Origin: Evtepia gabavorous
GTDB taxonomy: Bacteria; Bacillota; Clostridia; Oscillospirales; Oscillospiraceae
Assembly (NCBI RefSeq): GCF_003425665.1
Contig: NZ_QQRQ01000005.1
Coordinates: 62,001-126,000, forward strand
Direction: 5' to 3'
Length of the DNA: 64,000 nt
In this document: one piece after another, positions 26,108-34,458 of the stretch
How positions within the stretch are numbered: the first letter of the stretch is position 1
Layout: each line of letters begins with the position of its first letter
Notes under the pieces: model-generated
Databases searched by the model: none
What the model was told of the DNA's origin: nothing
Seen by the model: the letters and a program-made list of their open reading frames with translations, nothing else
Position numbers and translations under genes: made by a program

Positions 26108-27589
26108 TCAGTGTTCATACCAGCCCACCGGGCCGGGGTTGAGATTGATGTTGATTTGCTTGACCTCCTGGTACTCCTCCAGGCCGTGGACACCCAGCTC
26201 CCGTCCGATGCCGGACATCTTATAGCCCCCCCACGGGGCCTCATTGAAGGTGGGGTTGTAGCAGTTGACCCAGGTGATCCCCGCCCGGATCTCCTTGATG
26301 ACCCGCAGCGCCCGGGCCCCGTCCGCGGTGAATACCCCGCCGGCCAGACCGTAGATGGTGTCGTTGGCCAGGGCCACAGCCTCCTCCTCAGTTCGGAAGG
26401 TCTGGATGGTGACCACCGGGCCGAAAATCTCCTCCCGGACAATGGTCATCTCCGAGGTGCAGTTGTCAAAGATGGTGGGCTGCACAAAGTATCCCTTGGC
26501 GCACTCGCCCTCGGTGTACCGCGCACCGCCGCAGACCAGGGTTGCCCCCTCTTCCACCCCCTTGCGGATAAAGCCCAGAACGTCGTTCATCTGGCTCTCG
26601 CTGACCATGGGCCCCATGTCGGGGTTGTTCAGGGGATTGCCCAGGGTAATGGCGTTGGTCCGTTCCACCAGGCGCCGCAGGAAGGTCTCCTTAAAGCTCT
26701 CCTCAATGAGGATCCGGGACCCGGCGGAGCAGACCTCCCCCTGGTTGAAGAAAATCCCGATCATGGCCCACTCCACGGCCCCTTCCAGGTCGGCGTCGGC
26801 AAAGATGATGTTGGGGGATTTTCCCCCCAGTTCCAGGCCGATCTTCTTGACATTTGCCGCCGCGCAGCGCATAATGTCCTGTCCCACCGCCGTGGACCCG
26901 GTGAAGGTCACCATGCTGATGCCGGGATGGGCGGCGATGGCGCTGCCCACAGAGCCGCCAGGCCCCAGGATCAGGTTGACCGAGCCCTTGGGCATGCCGG
27001 CCTTTTCAAAAATCTCAAACATCTTCACCGTGGATAAAACGCAGTTGGAGCTGGGTTTGAAAATCACGCTGTTCCCTGCGGCCAGCGCCGGGGCCAGCTT
27101 CCAGGCCCCCATGAGGAAGGGGTAGTTCCAGGGGGTAATGAGCCCCACAACCCCCACCGGCTCATGGATGGTGTAGGAATGCATCTCCCCAAAGCCGGCG
27201 TTCACGCCATAGCTGCCCCCCTGGGGCATTTTGATGAGGCCCGCATAGTAGCGGTAGCAGTGGATGGCGTCGTCCACATCCCCCTCCGCCTCCCGCAGGG
27301 GCTTTCCCATGTCCACCGCGTCCAGGTAGGCCAGCTCCTCCCGGGCCTCTGCAATCAGGTCAGCGATCCGCAGCAGGAAATCTCCCCTGGTCTGGCTGTC
27401 CATATCCCGCCATTCCCGGGTCTCATAAAACGAGGTGTGGGCCGCGGCCACCGCCCGGTCCACGTCCTCCGGCGTGCTGACCACCACCTGGGCCAGTTCC
27501 TCCCCGGTGGCGGGATTGAACGTAGGGGCGGCGTTTCCGCTCACGCTCTCGGTCCATGCCCCGTTGATATAATTCTTGCAGCGCTTCAT
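26108..27589 (-). CDS. NAD(P)-dependent aldehyde dehydrogenase, betaine-aldehyde-dehydrogenase-like
   Basis: This 493-residue cytoplasmic enzyme oxidises an aldehyde to the acid. Seen motifs are the coenzyme-binding FTGSTAVGQDIM, the general-base glutamate in LELGGKSPNIIF (about residue 250) and the nucleophile in NQGEVCSAGSRIL (about 284), with the C-terminal GGYKMSGIGRELG. The YINGAW start and the overall pattern place it among betaine/4-trimethylaminobutyraldehyde-type dehydrogenases, but no choline or carnitine genes are adjacent. AAGGAGGT stands six bases before the ATG at 27589. It is transcribed away from a LuxR-family regulator. Confidence 0.85.
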   Translation of the reverse strand: MKRCKNYINGAWTESVSGNAAPTFNPATGEELAQVVVSTPEDVDRAVAAAHTSFYETREWRDMDSQTRGDFLLRIADLIAEAREELAYLDAVDMGKPLREAEGDVDDAIHCYRYYAGLIKMPQGGSYGVNAGFGEMHSYTIHEPVGVVGLITPWNYPFLMGAWKLAPALAAGNSVIFKPSSNCVLSTVKMFEIFEKAGMPKGSVNLILGPGGSVGSAIAAHPGISMVTFTGSTAVGQDIMRCAAANVKKIGLELGGKSPNIIFADADLEGAVEWAMIGIFFNQGEVCSAGSRILIEESFKETFLRRLVERTNAITLGNPLNNPDMGPMVSESQMNDVLGFIRKGVEEGATLVCGGARYTEGECAKGYFVQPTIFDNCTSEMTIVREEIFGPVVTIQTFRTEEEAVALANDTIYGLAGGVFTADGARALRVIKEIRAGITWVNCYNPTFNEAPWGGYKMSGIGRELGVHGLEEYQEVKQININLNPGPVGWYEH

Positions 27590-27693
27590 AGTTACCTCCT
27601 TCAATGGCATTGCGTTCCCTGTGGGCCCCGTGCCAACGCGAAAGGGCCCCTGTGTCCCCAGCTCTCACAAAGGAACTGGGCGGCTTTGGCTTC

Positions 27694-27721
27694 ATTATAA
27701 GGGGCGGCGCTCCATTTTGAA
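27694..27721 (-). promoter_or_regulatory. Promoter of the aldehyde dehydrogenase gene
   Basis: On the minus strand TTCAAA (27716-27721) and TATAAT (27694-27699) are 16 bases apart, about 100 bases before the start codon. Confidence 0.5.
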
Positions 27722-27848
27722 ATTCTTTCTTTCCCCCTCTTTTTACGGGAAAAAAAGTATAAATTCCTATTTTGAGGTATGGTGTTTCCTGTTATTTCAT
27801 ATTAAACTAAAAAAAGCAAACCATCCGGAGAAAGGAGCAGGCGTTTCA

Positions 27849-28649
27849 TTGCTGGAGAAAAACCAATTTTTGATCTTCAATCATGTACTGTCTGAGCTGT
27901 ACCGATGCCGGACCTATCAGGACCTGGGGGACGCCTTTCTGCCGATGCTGCGGATGCTCATTCCCTACCGCTACGCCAGCATCATGCGCCGGGCGGAGGC
28001 CGGGCCCTCCATCCACCTGGTGGACCCCCTCTGCGTCCCCGCCGCCTTTGCCGAGGCCGAGCGCCGGTACATGCGCTTTGCCGCCGACGACTACACCGCC
28101 TGGCTGAGCTGCTGCCGGGAGGCCACCCTCTTCCGGGAGAGCGACCTGGTGGGGGAACAGCAGCGGCTGCGCTCCACCATCTACCAGGAGTGCTATCAGC
28201 CCTTTGAGGTCTATGACTCCCTCCAGTACGGCATTGTCTGCAACGGTCAGCCCTTGGGGGCGCTGAGCCTGTTCCGCTGCCGGGAGGACGGGCCTTTCTC
28301 CGACCACGAGCTCTTCCTGCTCCGGTCCGTGGGCACGCACCTCAACCAGCAGATGGCCGCTCTGCTGGCGGGCACCCCCCCTGCGGGCGGGTCCCCTGAC
28401 CACAGCCTGGCCGCCGTGGCCGCCCGCCACGGCCTCACCCTCCGGGAGCGCCAGCTGTTGGAGGAATTGACCCGGTTTCGGAACAACCAGGAGATCGCGG
28501 AGGCCCTGTCGGTGCGGGCCTCCACCTTACAGAAGCATTTTCAGAACATGTTTCGAAAATTCGGCGTGACCTCCCGCTGGGAGCTCATGCGCCTGCTGCT
28601 GGAGGAGGGCGCCCTGCCCTGGGTGCCCCCTGTCCCCCAGAGCGAATAA
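27849..28649 (+). CDS. LuxR-type transcriptional regulator
   Basis: This 266-residue protein has an N-terminal alpha/beta, GAF-like sensing region (residues about 1-170) and a C-terminal GerE/LuxR-type helix-turn-helix (about 195-255: LTLRERQLLEEL, NQEIAEALSVRASTLQKH). No receiver-domain phosphorylation site is seen, so a small-molecule ligand is more likely. I chose TTG at 27849, behind AAAGGAG ten bases upstream; the frame continues further upstream without a good site, so the start is somewhat uncertain. Its divergent neighbour is the aldehyde dehydrogenase, the probable target. Confidence 0.75.
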   Translation: MLEKNQFLIFNHVLSELYRCRTYQDLGDAFLPMLRMLIPYRYASIMRRAEAGPSIHLVDPLCVPAAFAEAERRYMRFAADDYTAWLSCCREATLFRESDLVGEQQRLRSTIYQECYQPFEVYDSLQYGIVCNGQPLGALSLFRCREDGPFSDHELFLLRSVGTHLNQQMAALLAGTPPAGGSPDHSLAAVAARHGLTLRERQLLEELTRFRNNQEIAEALSVRASTLQKHFQNMFRKFGVTSRWELMRLLLEEGALPWVPPVPQSE

Positions 28650-28679
28650 AAAAGGACCTGCCCGCCGGCAGGTCCTTTT
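28650..28679. terminator. Bidirectional terminator between the LuxR and ABC transporter genes
   Basis: A perfect 13-bp stem (AAAAGGACCTGCC with its complement at 28667-28679) and a CGCC loop is flanked by A and T runs and serves the two convergent genes. Confidence 0.85.
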
Positions 28680-28690
28680 GCCTCTGTTTT

Positions 28691-29431
28691 TCAGTGTGCA
28701 CGAAAGCGGGAGAGGAACTCCTGGGTCTCCGCCTTCTGGGGGTTCTCAAAAATCTGCTGGGGGGTGCCCTCTTCCCAGATGACACCGTCCCGCATAAAGA
28801 CCACATGGTTGGACACGTCCCGGGCAAAGGCCATCTCATGGGTGACCACCAGCATGGTCAGACCCTCCGCGGCCAGGTCCCGCATGACGGAGAGCACCTC
28901 CCCCACCATCTCCGGGTCCAGGGCGGAGGTGGGCTCGTCAAAGAGGAGGACCTCCGGGTCCATGGCCAGGGCCCGGGCGATGGCCACCCGCTGCTTCTGG
29001 CCGCCGGAGAGCTGCCGGGGCTTGGCGTTGATGTAGGGGGCCATGCCCACCTTGGTCAGGTACTTCATGGCCAGCTCCTTGGCCTCGGCGGCGCTCTTCT
29101 TGAGCACCTTGATCTGGCCCACGGTGCAGTTGTCCAGCACCGACATATTGTTAAAGAGGTTGAAGGACTGGAAGACCATACCCACCTTCGTCCGGTAGGC
29201 CGCGGCCCCGCCCTTCCGGGTGAGGATGTTCTCCCCGTGGAAGGTGATCTCCCCGCTGGTGGGGGTCTCCAGAAGGTTGACACACCGCAGCAGGGTGGAC
29301 TTGCCCGAGCCGGAGGCCCCGATGATGGAGGTCACATCCCCCCGGTTCACCGTAAAATCAATGTCCCGGAGAACCTCATGCTTGCCAAAGGATTTGGACA
29401 GGTGGCGCACCTGTAAAATCATCTCATCCAT
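28691..29431 (-). CDS. Polar amino-acid ABC transporter ATP-binding protein
   Basis: This 246-residue ATPase powers the membrane importer encoded just upstream. It shows Walker [13 protein letters not shown], the Q-loop [10 protein letters not shown], the signature [16 protein letters not shown], Walker [15 protein letters not shown] and the H-loop VVTHEMAFA, as in GlnQ/HisP-type proteins. The ATG at 29431 lies one base past the permease stop codon, so the two are translationally coupled; longer in-frame extensions overlap the permease gene. The whole unit is downstream of a lysine riboswitch, which makes lysine the likely cargo. Confidence 0.93.
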   Translation of the reverse strand: MDEMILQVRHLSKSFGKHEVLRDIDFTVNRGDVTSIIGASGSGKSTLLRCVNLLETPTSGEITFHGENILTRKGGAAAYRTKVGMVFQSFNLFNNMSVLDNCTVGQIKVLKKSAAEAKELAMKYLTKVGMAPYINAKPRQLSGGQKQRVAIARALAMDPEVLLFDEPTSALDPEMVGEVLSVMRDLAAEGLTMLVVTHEMAFARDVSNHVVFMRDGVIWEEGTPQQIFENPQKAETQEFLSRFRAH

Positions 29432-29432
29432 G

Positions 29433-30386
29433 TCACTGGTCCCCTCCGTCCTGGTTTCTGGTTTCGTTGCCGTGGGCCCGGCGGGTCTCCGCCTTTTGCC
29501 CCTCCCGGACCGCGGCGTCCCGCTCGGCCTGGCGGCGCAGCTCCTCCCGGAGCATGCTCTTCTGGGCCTCCGGGTTGCGCTCGTCAAAGGGGGTGCCCCG
29601 GCCAGGATAATTGTAGGTACCGGCGGACATGGTCAGCGCGTCTACCTGAACCAAATCATAGCTGTCATTGCCGTCCAGCTTCTTCTCCAGCAACCGCAGC
29701 AGGAAGGAGGCAATGAGGGTCATGGTCAGGTATCCCACCATCTCAATGGCAGCGGAGGGGAAGTAGAGATAGTTCGACCCCACCACGGTGCGATGGATGG
29801 CAAAAAACTCGGTAAAGCTGATGATAAACATCACCGAAGTATCCTTGATATTAATGATGAAGTTGTTGCCGATTTGCGGAACGATATTTCGGAATGCCTG
29901 GGGCAGAATGACGCTGACCATGGTCTGCACGTGTGTCATGCCGATGGCCTTGGCCCCTTCGGTCTGGCCAGGGTCCACGGAGATAATGCCGCCCCGGACG
30001 GTTTCCGCCATATAGGCGCCGGTGTTGATGGAGACGATAAGGATGGCCGCCGCCCAGATATTGTCAAACCGCAGGGCGTTGTTGCTGAAATAGGGCAGGC
30101 CATAGTAAATGAACACCGCCTGGAGCACCATAGGAGTCCCCCGAAAAATCTCCACATAAACGCGCACAATAATTCGGATCAGCTTCAGCAGAAACCGCTT
30201 GGGCAGGGAATCACTTTTGGTATAAGGAATGGTGTTCAACACACCACAGACAAAGCCGATCAGGCACCCGATCAAGGTAGCCACCACCGCCAAGATCAGG
30301 GTGTTCTTGATGCCGTTCAAATAGGAACCACTGTACTGGCTCCACAAACGCACCATATCGGAGCCGAGCTGGGCGAATTGTTCCAC
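29433..30386 (-). CDS. Polar amino-acid ABC transporter permease
   Basis: This 317-residue HisM/GlnP-type permease has about five transmembrane helices in its first 250 residues and the typical EAA loop ([20 protein letters not shown]). The [15 protein letters not shown] motif is strongly conserved in this family. Unlike standard permeases of about 220-240 residues, it has a long charged C-terminal tail (from about 255, rich in Glu/Arg), which is unusual. It lies between the binding-protein and ATPase genes on one transcript, after an intercistronic hairpin. Confidence 0.92.
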   Translation of the reverse strand: MEQFAQLGSDMVRLWSQYSGSYLNGIKNTLILAVVATLIGCLIGFVCGVLNTIPYTKSDSLPKRFLLKLIRIIVRVYVEIFRGTPMVLQAVFIYYGLPYFSNNALRFDNIWAAAILIVSINTGAYMAETVRGGIISVDPGQTEGAKAIGMTHVQTMVSVILPQAFRNIVPQIGNNFIINIKDTSVMFIISFTEFFAIHRTVVGSNYLYFPSAAIEMVGYLTMTLIASFLLRLLEKKLDGNDSYDLVQVDALTMSAGTYNYPGRGTPFDERNPEAQKSMLREELRRQAERDAAVREGQKAETRRAHGNETRNQDGGDQ

Positions 30387-30432
30387 AGAGGAGCACTCCT
30401 TTCTCTCTTTGCCCGGAACTGGGCAGTCCGGC

Positions 30433-30458
30433 GCCCCCGCCGGGGTACCGGCGGGGGC
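30433..30458 (-). other. Intercistronic stem-loop between binding protein and permease
   Basis: An 11-bp G+C-only stem (GCCCCCGCCGG / CCGGCGGGGGC) with a 4-base loop lies in the 93-base gap. It has no U tract. Such hairpins usually protect or attenuate, keeping the binding-protein message more abundant than the permease message; that role is inferred. Confidence 0.6.
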
Positions 30459-30479
30459 GGTTATGAATAATTGTGAAAA

Positions 30480-31424
30480 TTACTGATTCAAAGGCTGGAT
30501 GGAAACAGCATAATCCATCAGGTTGTCGAAGTTATCCTTGTTGAGCGCGGAAACCACCTTGTTGATGGCGTCCTTCAGCTCGGTATTGCCTTTCTTCAGG
30601 GAGATGCCGATGTTAATGTCCCCCTCGTCCACTTGGAAGTTATCCTCCGTGTCGGTGAAGTCCAGAATGACCATGTCATCGTAAGCAGCCACAGCACCCT
30701 TGGCTGTGGGAATGTCGGTGCAGATAAACTCTACGGCGCCAGTCTCCAGCGCCATCAGCATAGCAGGCGCCGTCTCAGCGGCGGTCTGGATCTCTGCGCC
30801 CTTAATCTGCGGCAGGCAGGTATCATACCAAATGGTTTCAATCTGCGCGGTGGCGGTACCGGTCAGTTCGCTGATTCCCTTTGCGGAAGCCTGAGGGCTG
30901 CCATCCTTTGCCACACAGACAATAGAAGCGTAGTAGTAGGGGCCGGCAAAGTCCACTTGCTCCATACGATCCTCCGTCATAGACTGACCGGCGATCACAG
31001 CATCATACAAACCGCTCTGAATCCCGGGAACCAAGGAGTTCCAGTCAGTGCGAACAATTTCCAGCTCCCAGCCGTAAGCCTCACAAATGCGCTTGGCGAT
31101 CATCACATCATAGCCATTGGCGTATTCACTGGAGCCCTTGATGGGCACAGCGCCATTGGAATCGTCCATCTGGGTCCAGTTGTAGGGAGCGTAGGTACAC
31201 TCCATCGCCACAGTGAGCACGCCATCCTCTACTCCAGCGATGGCGCTGGTGTCAGTACCGGTCAGGTCTTCCACGGGGGGAAGGTCCAGCGTAACGGTTT
31301 CCGCAGGGGAATTGGTCTCCGGGTTTTCCGCCGGGGCATCCCCATTGTCCGTGGTGTCTCCGCCACAGGCGCACAGGCCCAGGGCCATCACCAGTGCCAG
31401 GGTCAAGGCAAGCATCTTTTTCAT
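30480..31424 (-). CDS. Amino-acid ABC transporter substrate-binding lipoprotein (probable lysine)
   Basis: This 314-residue secreted lipoprotein has the signal MKKMLALTLALVMALG, the lipobox LCAC (cysteine at about 20) and an acidic linker. The family-3 solute-binding domain follows: LTVAMECTYAPYNWTQ, GYDVMIAKRICEAYG, ELEIVRTDWNSLVPGIQSG and YDAVIAGQSMTEDRMEQVDF. The segment order is typical of cationic or polar amino-acid binding proteins. GAGGAG precedes the ATG. It is the first gene after the lysine riboswitch, so lysine is the inferred ligand. Confidence 0.92.
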   Translation of the reverse strand: MKKMLALTLALVMALGLCACGGDTTDNGDAPAENPETNSPAETVTLDLPPVEDLTGTDTSAIAGVEDGVLTVAMECTYAPYNWTQMDDSNGAVPIKGSSEYANGYDVMIAKRICEAYGWELEIVRTDWNSLVPGIQSGLYDAVIAGQSMTEDRMEQVDFAGPYYYASIVCVAKDGSPQASAKGISELTGTATAQIETIWYDTCLPQIKGAEIQTAAETAPAMLMALETGAVEFICTDIPTAKGAVAAYDDMVILDFTDTEDNFQVDEGDINIGISLKKGNTELKDAINKVVSALNKDNFDNLMDYAVSIQPLNQ

Positions 31425-31455
31425 GGTGGTCTCCTCTTTTCATTTTTTATTTGTT

Positions 31456-31487
31456 AAAAAAACCATGGACCCGAAGCAGATCCATGG
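31456..31487 (-). terminator. Riboswitch expression-platform terminator
   Basis: On the minus strand the stem CCATGGA/TCCATGG (extended by a few weaker pairs) is followed by seven U residues. It lies between the lysine aptamer and the binding-protein start, and is the likely off-state of the switch. Confidence 0.8.
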
Positions 31488-31530
31488 CAAACAAACACAA
31501 ATACGGGGCTCCCGCCCCTTTGGTTGTCCC

Positions 31531-31698
31531 ATGATAGCGCTCCATCGTTTTGACAATGGCAGTCCGGCAGATCTTCTCTGCCGACCCAGGGCACCCCTCA
31601 GGCAGGAACCCGAGAAGCCCTTCGGCGGTGCCCCCTTTCGCTTCCCCGGTTGCCTGCCGGAGGTTGGAAGGTACTGATGAGCGCCGCGCCTCTATCAT
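31531..31698 (-). promoter_or_regulatory. Lysine riboswitch (L box)
   Basis: On the minus strand the leader carries the L-box landmarks in order: P1 strand ATGATAG, then AGGCGCGG, ATCAGTACC, GGGAAGCGAAAGG, GCCGAAGG, CTGGGTCGGCAGA, GGACTGCCA and GGAGCGCTATCAT. The last element pairs perfectly with ATGATAG to close P1. Spacing and order match the lysine aptamer of about 170 bases. A terminator follows at 31456-31487. Lysine binding would stop transcription of the ABC transporter. Confidence 0.92.
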
Positions 31699-31706
31699 TG
31701 TTCTTC

Positions 31707-31736
31707 ATTATACGGGACAAGACCTCCCCTTGTCAA
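31707..31736 (-). promoter_or_regulatory. Promoter of the lysine-riboswitch transcript
   Basis: On the minus strand TTGACA (31731-31736) and TATAAT (31707-31712), both perfect, are 18 bases apart. The predicted transcript start is at the edge of the aptamer. Confidence 0.88.
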
Positions 31737-31804
31737 GGAAGCAGAAGGAACAAGATACGCCCAGGTTTTTCACCTATTTTTGGGCAGTTCCGCACAGTTT
31801 CCAG

Positions 31805-31843
31805 GCTTTGCCCGGGGAAGGGCCTGCCTCCCCCGGGCAAAGC
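31805..31843. other. Long inverted repeat after the flavin reductase gene
   Basis: A perfect 13-bp stem (GCTTTGCCCGGGG with its complement at 31831-31843) and a 13-base loop lies seven bases past the flavin reductase stop. It lacks a U run, so it is either an inefficient terminator or an mRNA-stabilising hairpin. Confidence 0.6.
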
Positions 31844-31849
31844 CCCGGT

Positions 31850-32416
31850 TCACTCCATCTTTTTTCTGCCGTCGTGGTAGGCCTGTCCCACCACACCGCC
31901 CAGCAGGCGGTATACCCGCCGAACCCGGTCAAAGGACAGGAACTGGGCCTTGTCGGCGTCCACCAGGCCATCCTCCCCCAGGATGGCCTCATCGGCGCTC
32001 ATGTTCACCACCTGGCCCACAATCCGCACGCCGCCGGGGCCGTCGCTCCTCTCCACCACCTGGCACTCCAAGGTCAGGGGGAACTCCTCAAACAGGGGCG
32101 CGTCCACGAAAGCACTCCGCACCGGGGTGAGCCCTGCCCGGGCAATCTTGTCCGGGGTGGTGTGGCCGGAGACCAGACCCACATAATCCGCTTCCGTCAG
32201 GTGCGCCCGGTCGGCAAAGCTCACGGTGAAGGCCCCCTTTAGGGAGAGGTTTTCCGTGGTCTTATGGCCCTGGGAAATGTTGATCTCCACATAGCCGCCC
32301 CCCACCAGGCCGCCCCAGCCCACATTCATGGCGTCCGGAACCCCGTCGGTGTCGTAGGTGCCGATGATCAGCACCGGCTGGGGATAAAAGCCAACATCCT
32401 TGAAATTTTTTCGCAT
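31850..32416 (-). CDS. Flavin reductase family protein (FMN-binding)
   Basis: This 188-residue protein has the FMN-binding split-barrel pattern: YPQPVLIIGTYDTDGVPDAM, NVGWGGLVGGGYVEINIS and TENLSLKGAFTVSFAD. Members reduce flavin with NAD(P)H or use bound FMN as a redox cofactor. AGGAGGAG lies before the ATG at 32416. It is the last gene of a minus-strand run starting at oppD, 16 bases after the old-yellow-enzyme-type reductase, which could use or receive its flavin. The exact substrate is not evident. Confidence 0.85.
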   Translation of the reverse strand: MRKNFKDVGFYPQPVLIIGTYDTDGVPDAMNVGWGGLVGGGYVEINISQGHKTTENLSLKGAFTVSFADRAHLTEADYVGLVSGHTTPDKIARAGLTPVRSAFVDAPLFEEFPLTLECQVVERSDGPGGVRIVGQVVNMSADEAILGEDGLVDADKAQFLSFDRVRRVYRLLGGVVGQAYHDGRKKME

Positions 32417-32432
32417 GGATTTCTCCTCCTTC

Positions 32433-34412
32433 TCACAACATCCGTCCCACGGTGTAGGCGCTGCCAATGGCGGTCATCACACTGCCCACCCGGCTGCCGT
32501 CTCCCACCTGGTAGACCTCCATTCCCGCCCCGGCCAGCTCCGGCGCCAGGGAGGTCCGGGGGGCAAATCCCACCGCCAGGACAATGTGGTCCGCGGACAG
32601 CTTCTCCTCTCCGTCGGGGCCATCGGCCACCGCCCCGTCCTCTGTGACCCGAGACAGCCGGCGGCCGGTTCTGCGGACCACCCCGGCCTCGTCCAGCAGG
32701 TCCCGGAGCATGGAGTCATTCATCTCCGGCACCGGGATACCGGCGGAGAGAATGTCCGGCAGGGCCTCTAAAATGGTGACCTGCTTGCCTGCCTGGGCAT
32801 AGCCCAGGGCGGTCTCACAGCCCACCAGGCCGCCGCCCACCACCAGCACCCGCTGGCCGGGGAGGTCCGGGCCGGTGAGGGCGGTGACGCAGTCGATCAC
32901 CTTGGGGCTGTCGATCCCCGGCACCGGGGGCACCGCCGGGGCGGCCCCCACCGCCAGCACCACCGCGTCCGGACTTCGGTCCTGGATCTCCCGGGCGGTC
33001 AGACGGACGCCCAGTTCCACCGTCACCCCCAGCTGGGCCAGCTGGCCCTGATACCAGCGGTTGAGCTCGTTCAGCTCCTCCTTAAAGGGATGGGCGCCGG
33101 CGGGGATCAGATTGCCCCCCAGCCGGTCGCTCCCCTCGCACAGGGTGACGTCGTGGCCCCGCAGGGCGGCACATCGGGCGGCCTCCATCCCGGCCACGCC
33201 GCCCCCCACCACCAGCACGGATTTCTTCCGGGGGGCGGGGGTGAGGGCAAAGGAAGCCTCCCGGGCGGCCTGGGGATTCACCGCGCACCCGGCCCGGCGA
33301 CCCACTTTCAGGGCGCCAATGCACCCCTGGTTGCAGCCGATACAGGGGCGGATGTCCTCCGGCCGCCCCGTGGCCACCTTCTGGGGGTAGGCCGGGTCGG
33401 CCAGGGAGGGCCGGCCCAGCACCACCGCGTCCAGCTTCCCCTGGGCAATGGCCTGGGCGGCCAGATCGGGGTCGTTCATGCGGCCGCCGCAGAGAATGGG
33501 GATTTTCACCACCTGCTTCACCGCCGCCGCCAGGGGAATCACCCGCCCTTTCTCCATATAGCAGGGGGGCGCCGCATAATAAAAGGAATCATACTGCCCA
33601 AAGTCCACACTCAGGCAGTCATAGCCGTAGGCCTCCAGCCGGCGGGCAATCTCCAGCCCCTCCTCCAGGGTCCGCCCCACTTCCTCTTCCCCGTGAAGGG
33701 AGGGCTTGTTATAGCCCTTGATGTAGGACTTCAGCGCCAGGCGCATGGAGACCACAAAATCCGCGCCGCAGGCGGCCTTGACCCCCTCCACAATCTCCCG
33801 GGCACAGCGGAGGCGGTTCTCCAGCGCCCCGCCGTACTCATCCGTCCGGTGGTTCATAAAGGACAGGGCAAACTGGTCCAGCAGATACCCCCAGTGCATG
33901 GCGTGGACCTCAATCCCCGGGAACCCGCACTGGCGGAGGAGAACTGCCGTGGCAATCATCTGATCGATCTTCTGCTGGATCTGCTCCCGGGTCAGGGCAG
34001 GGGCCTTCCGGGCGGGATCGTGGTAATAGGGAATCTCCGAGGGACAGAAGCATCCCAGGGCGTTGCGGCCATATCCCATGGAAACCTGGGGCAGCATCTT
34101 GGTGCCATAGGCGTCCAACCGCTCCAGCAGCTCCACCGCCGACCGCTGAAAGGTCTTGGGGGCCTTCAACGGCTGCTTGCTGTCCAGGGGATGGACCGGG
34201 TCCACCAAGGTGTCCGGGTGAAAGGCCCCGGTAAACAACAGGCCAAAGCCCCCCTTGGCCCGAGCCTCAAAATAGGCCAGGCCGTCCGGGGAGAACTCGC
34301 CAAAGGGCCCCTGCAGGGAGGGCAGGGTGAGGGGTCCCGCACAGAAGCGGTTCTGGATGGTCATTGCCCCAATCCTCAGGGGCTGAAGCAGAGGCGCGTG
34401 GATGAATGTCAT
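32433..34412 (-). CDS. Multidomain NADH:flavin oxidoreductase (old yellow enzyme / enoate reductase type)
   Basis: This 659-residue enzyme has an N-terminal FMN TIM barrel (PLLQPLRIGAMTIQNRF, HAMHWGYLLDQFALSFMNHR, TDEYGGALENRLRCAREI). A 4Fe-4S cluster motif CIGCNQGCIGALKVGRRAGC lies near residue 355. Two FAD/NAD(P)-binding Rossmann segments follow, VLVVGGGVAGMEAA (about 397) and VLVVGGGLVGCETA (about 520). This is the 2,4-dienoyl-CoA reductase / BaiH / enoate reductase architecture; it reduces activated C=C bonds with NADH. AGGAGGA precedes the ATG. In gut bacteria related enzymes act on bile acids or other xenobiotics; the substrate here is unknown. Confidence 0.9.
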   Translation of the reverse strand: MTFIHAPLLQPLRIGAMTIQNRFCAGPLTLPSLQGPFGEFSPDGLAYFEARAKGGFGLLFTGAFHPDTLVDPVHPLDSKQPLKAPKTFQRSAVELLERLDAYGTKMLPQVSMGYGRNALGCFCPSEIPYYHDPARKAPALTREQIQQKIDQMIATAVLLRQCGFPGIEVHAMHWGYLLDQFALSFMNHRTDEYGGALENRLRCAREIVEGVKAACGADFVVSMRLALKSYIKGYNKPSLHGEEEVGRTLEEGLEIARRLEAYGYDCLSVDFGQYDSFYYAAPPCYMEKGRVIPLAAAVKQVVKIPILCGGRMNDPDLAAQAIAQGKLDAVVLGRPSLADPAYPQKVATGRPEDIRPCIGCNQGCIGALKVGRRAGCAVNPQAAREASFALTPAPRKKSVLVVGGGVAGMEAARCAALRGHDVTLCEGSDRLGGNLIPAGAHPFKEELNELNRWYQGQLAQLGVTVELGVRLTAREIQDRSPDAVVLAVGAAPAVPPVPGIDSPKVIDCVTALTGPDLPGQRVLVVGGGLVGCETALGYAQAGKQVTILEALPDILSAGIPVPEMNDSMLRDLLDEAGVVRRTGRRLSRVTEDGAVADGPDGEEKLSADHIVLAVGFAPRTSLAPELAGAGMEVYQVGDGSRVGSVMTAIGSAYTVGRML

Positions 34413-34458
34413 AGGATTGTTCCTCCTGTTCTCTCGTGTTTTTTCAGAGGACCGGGGC

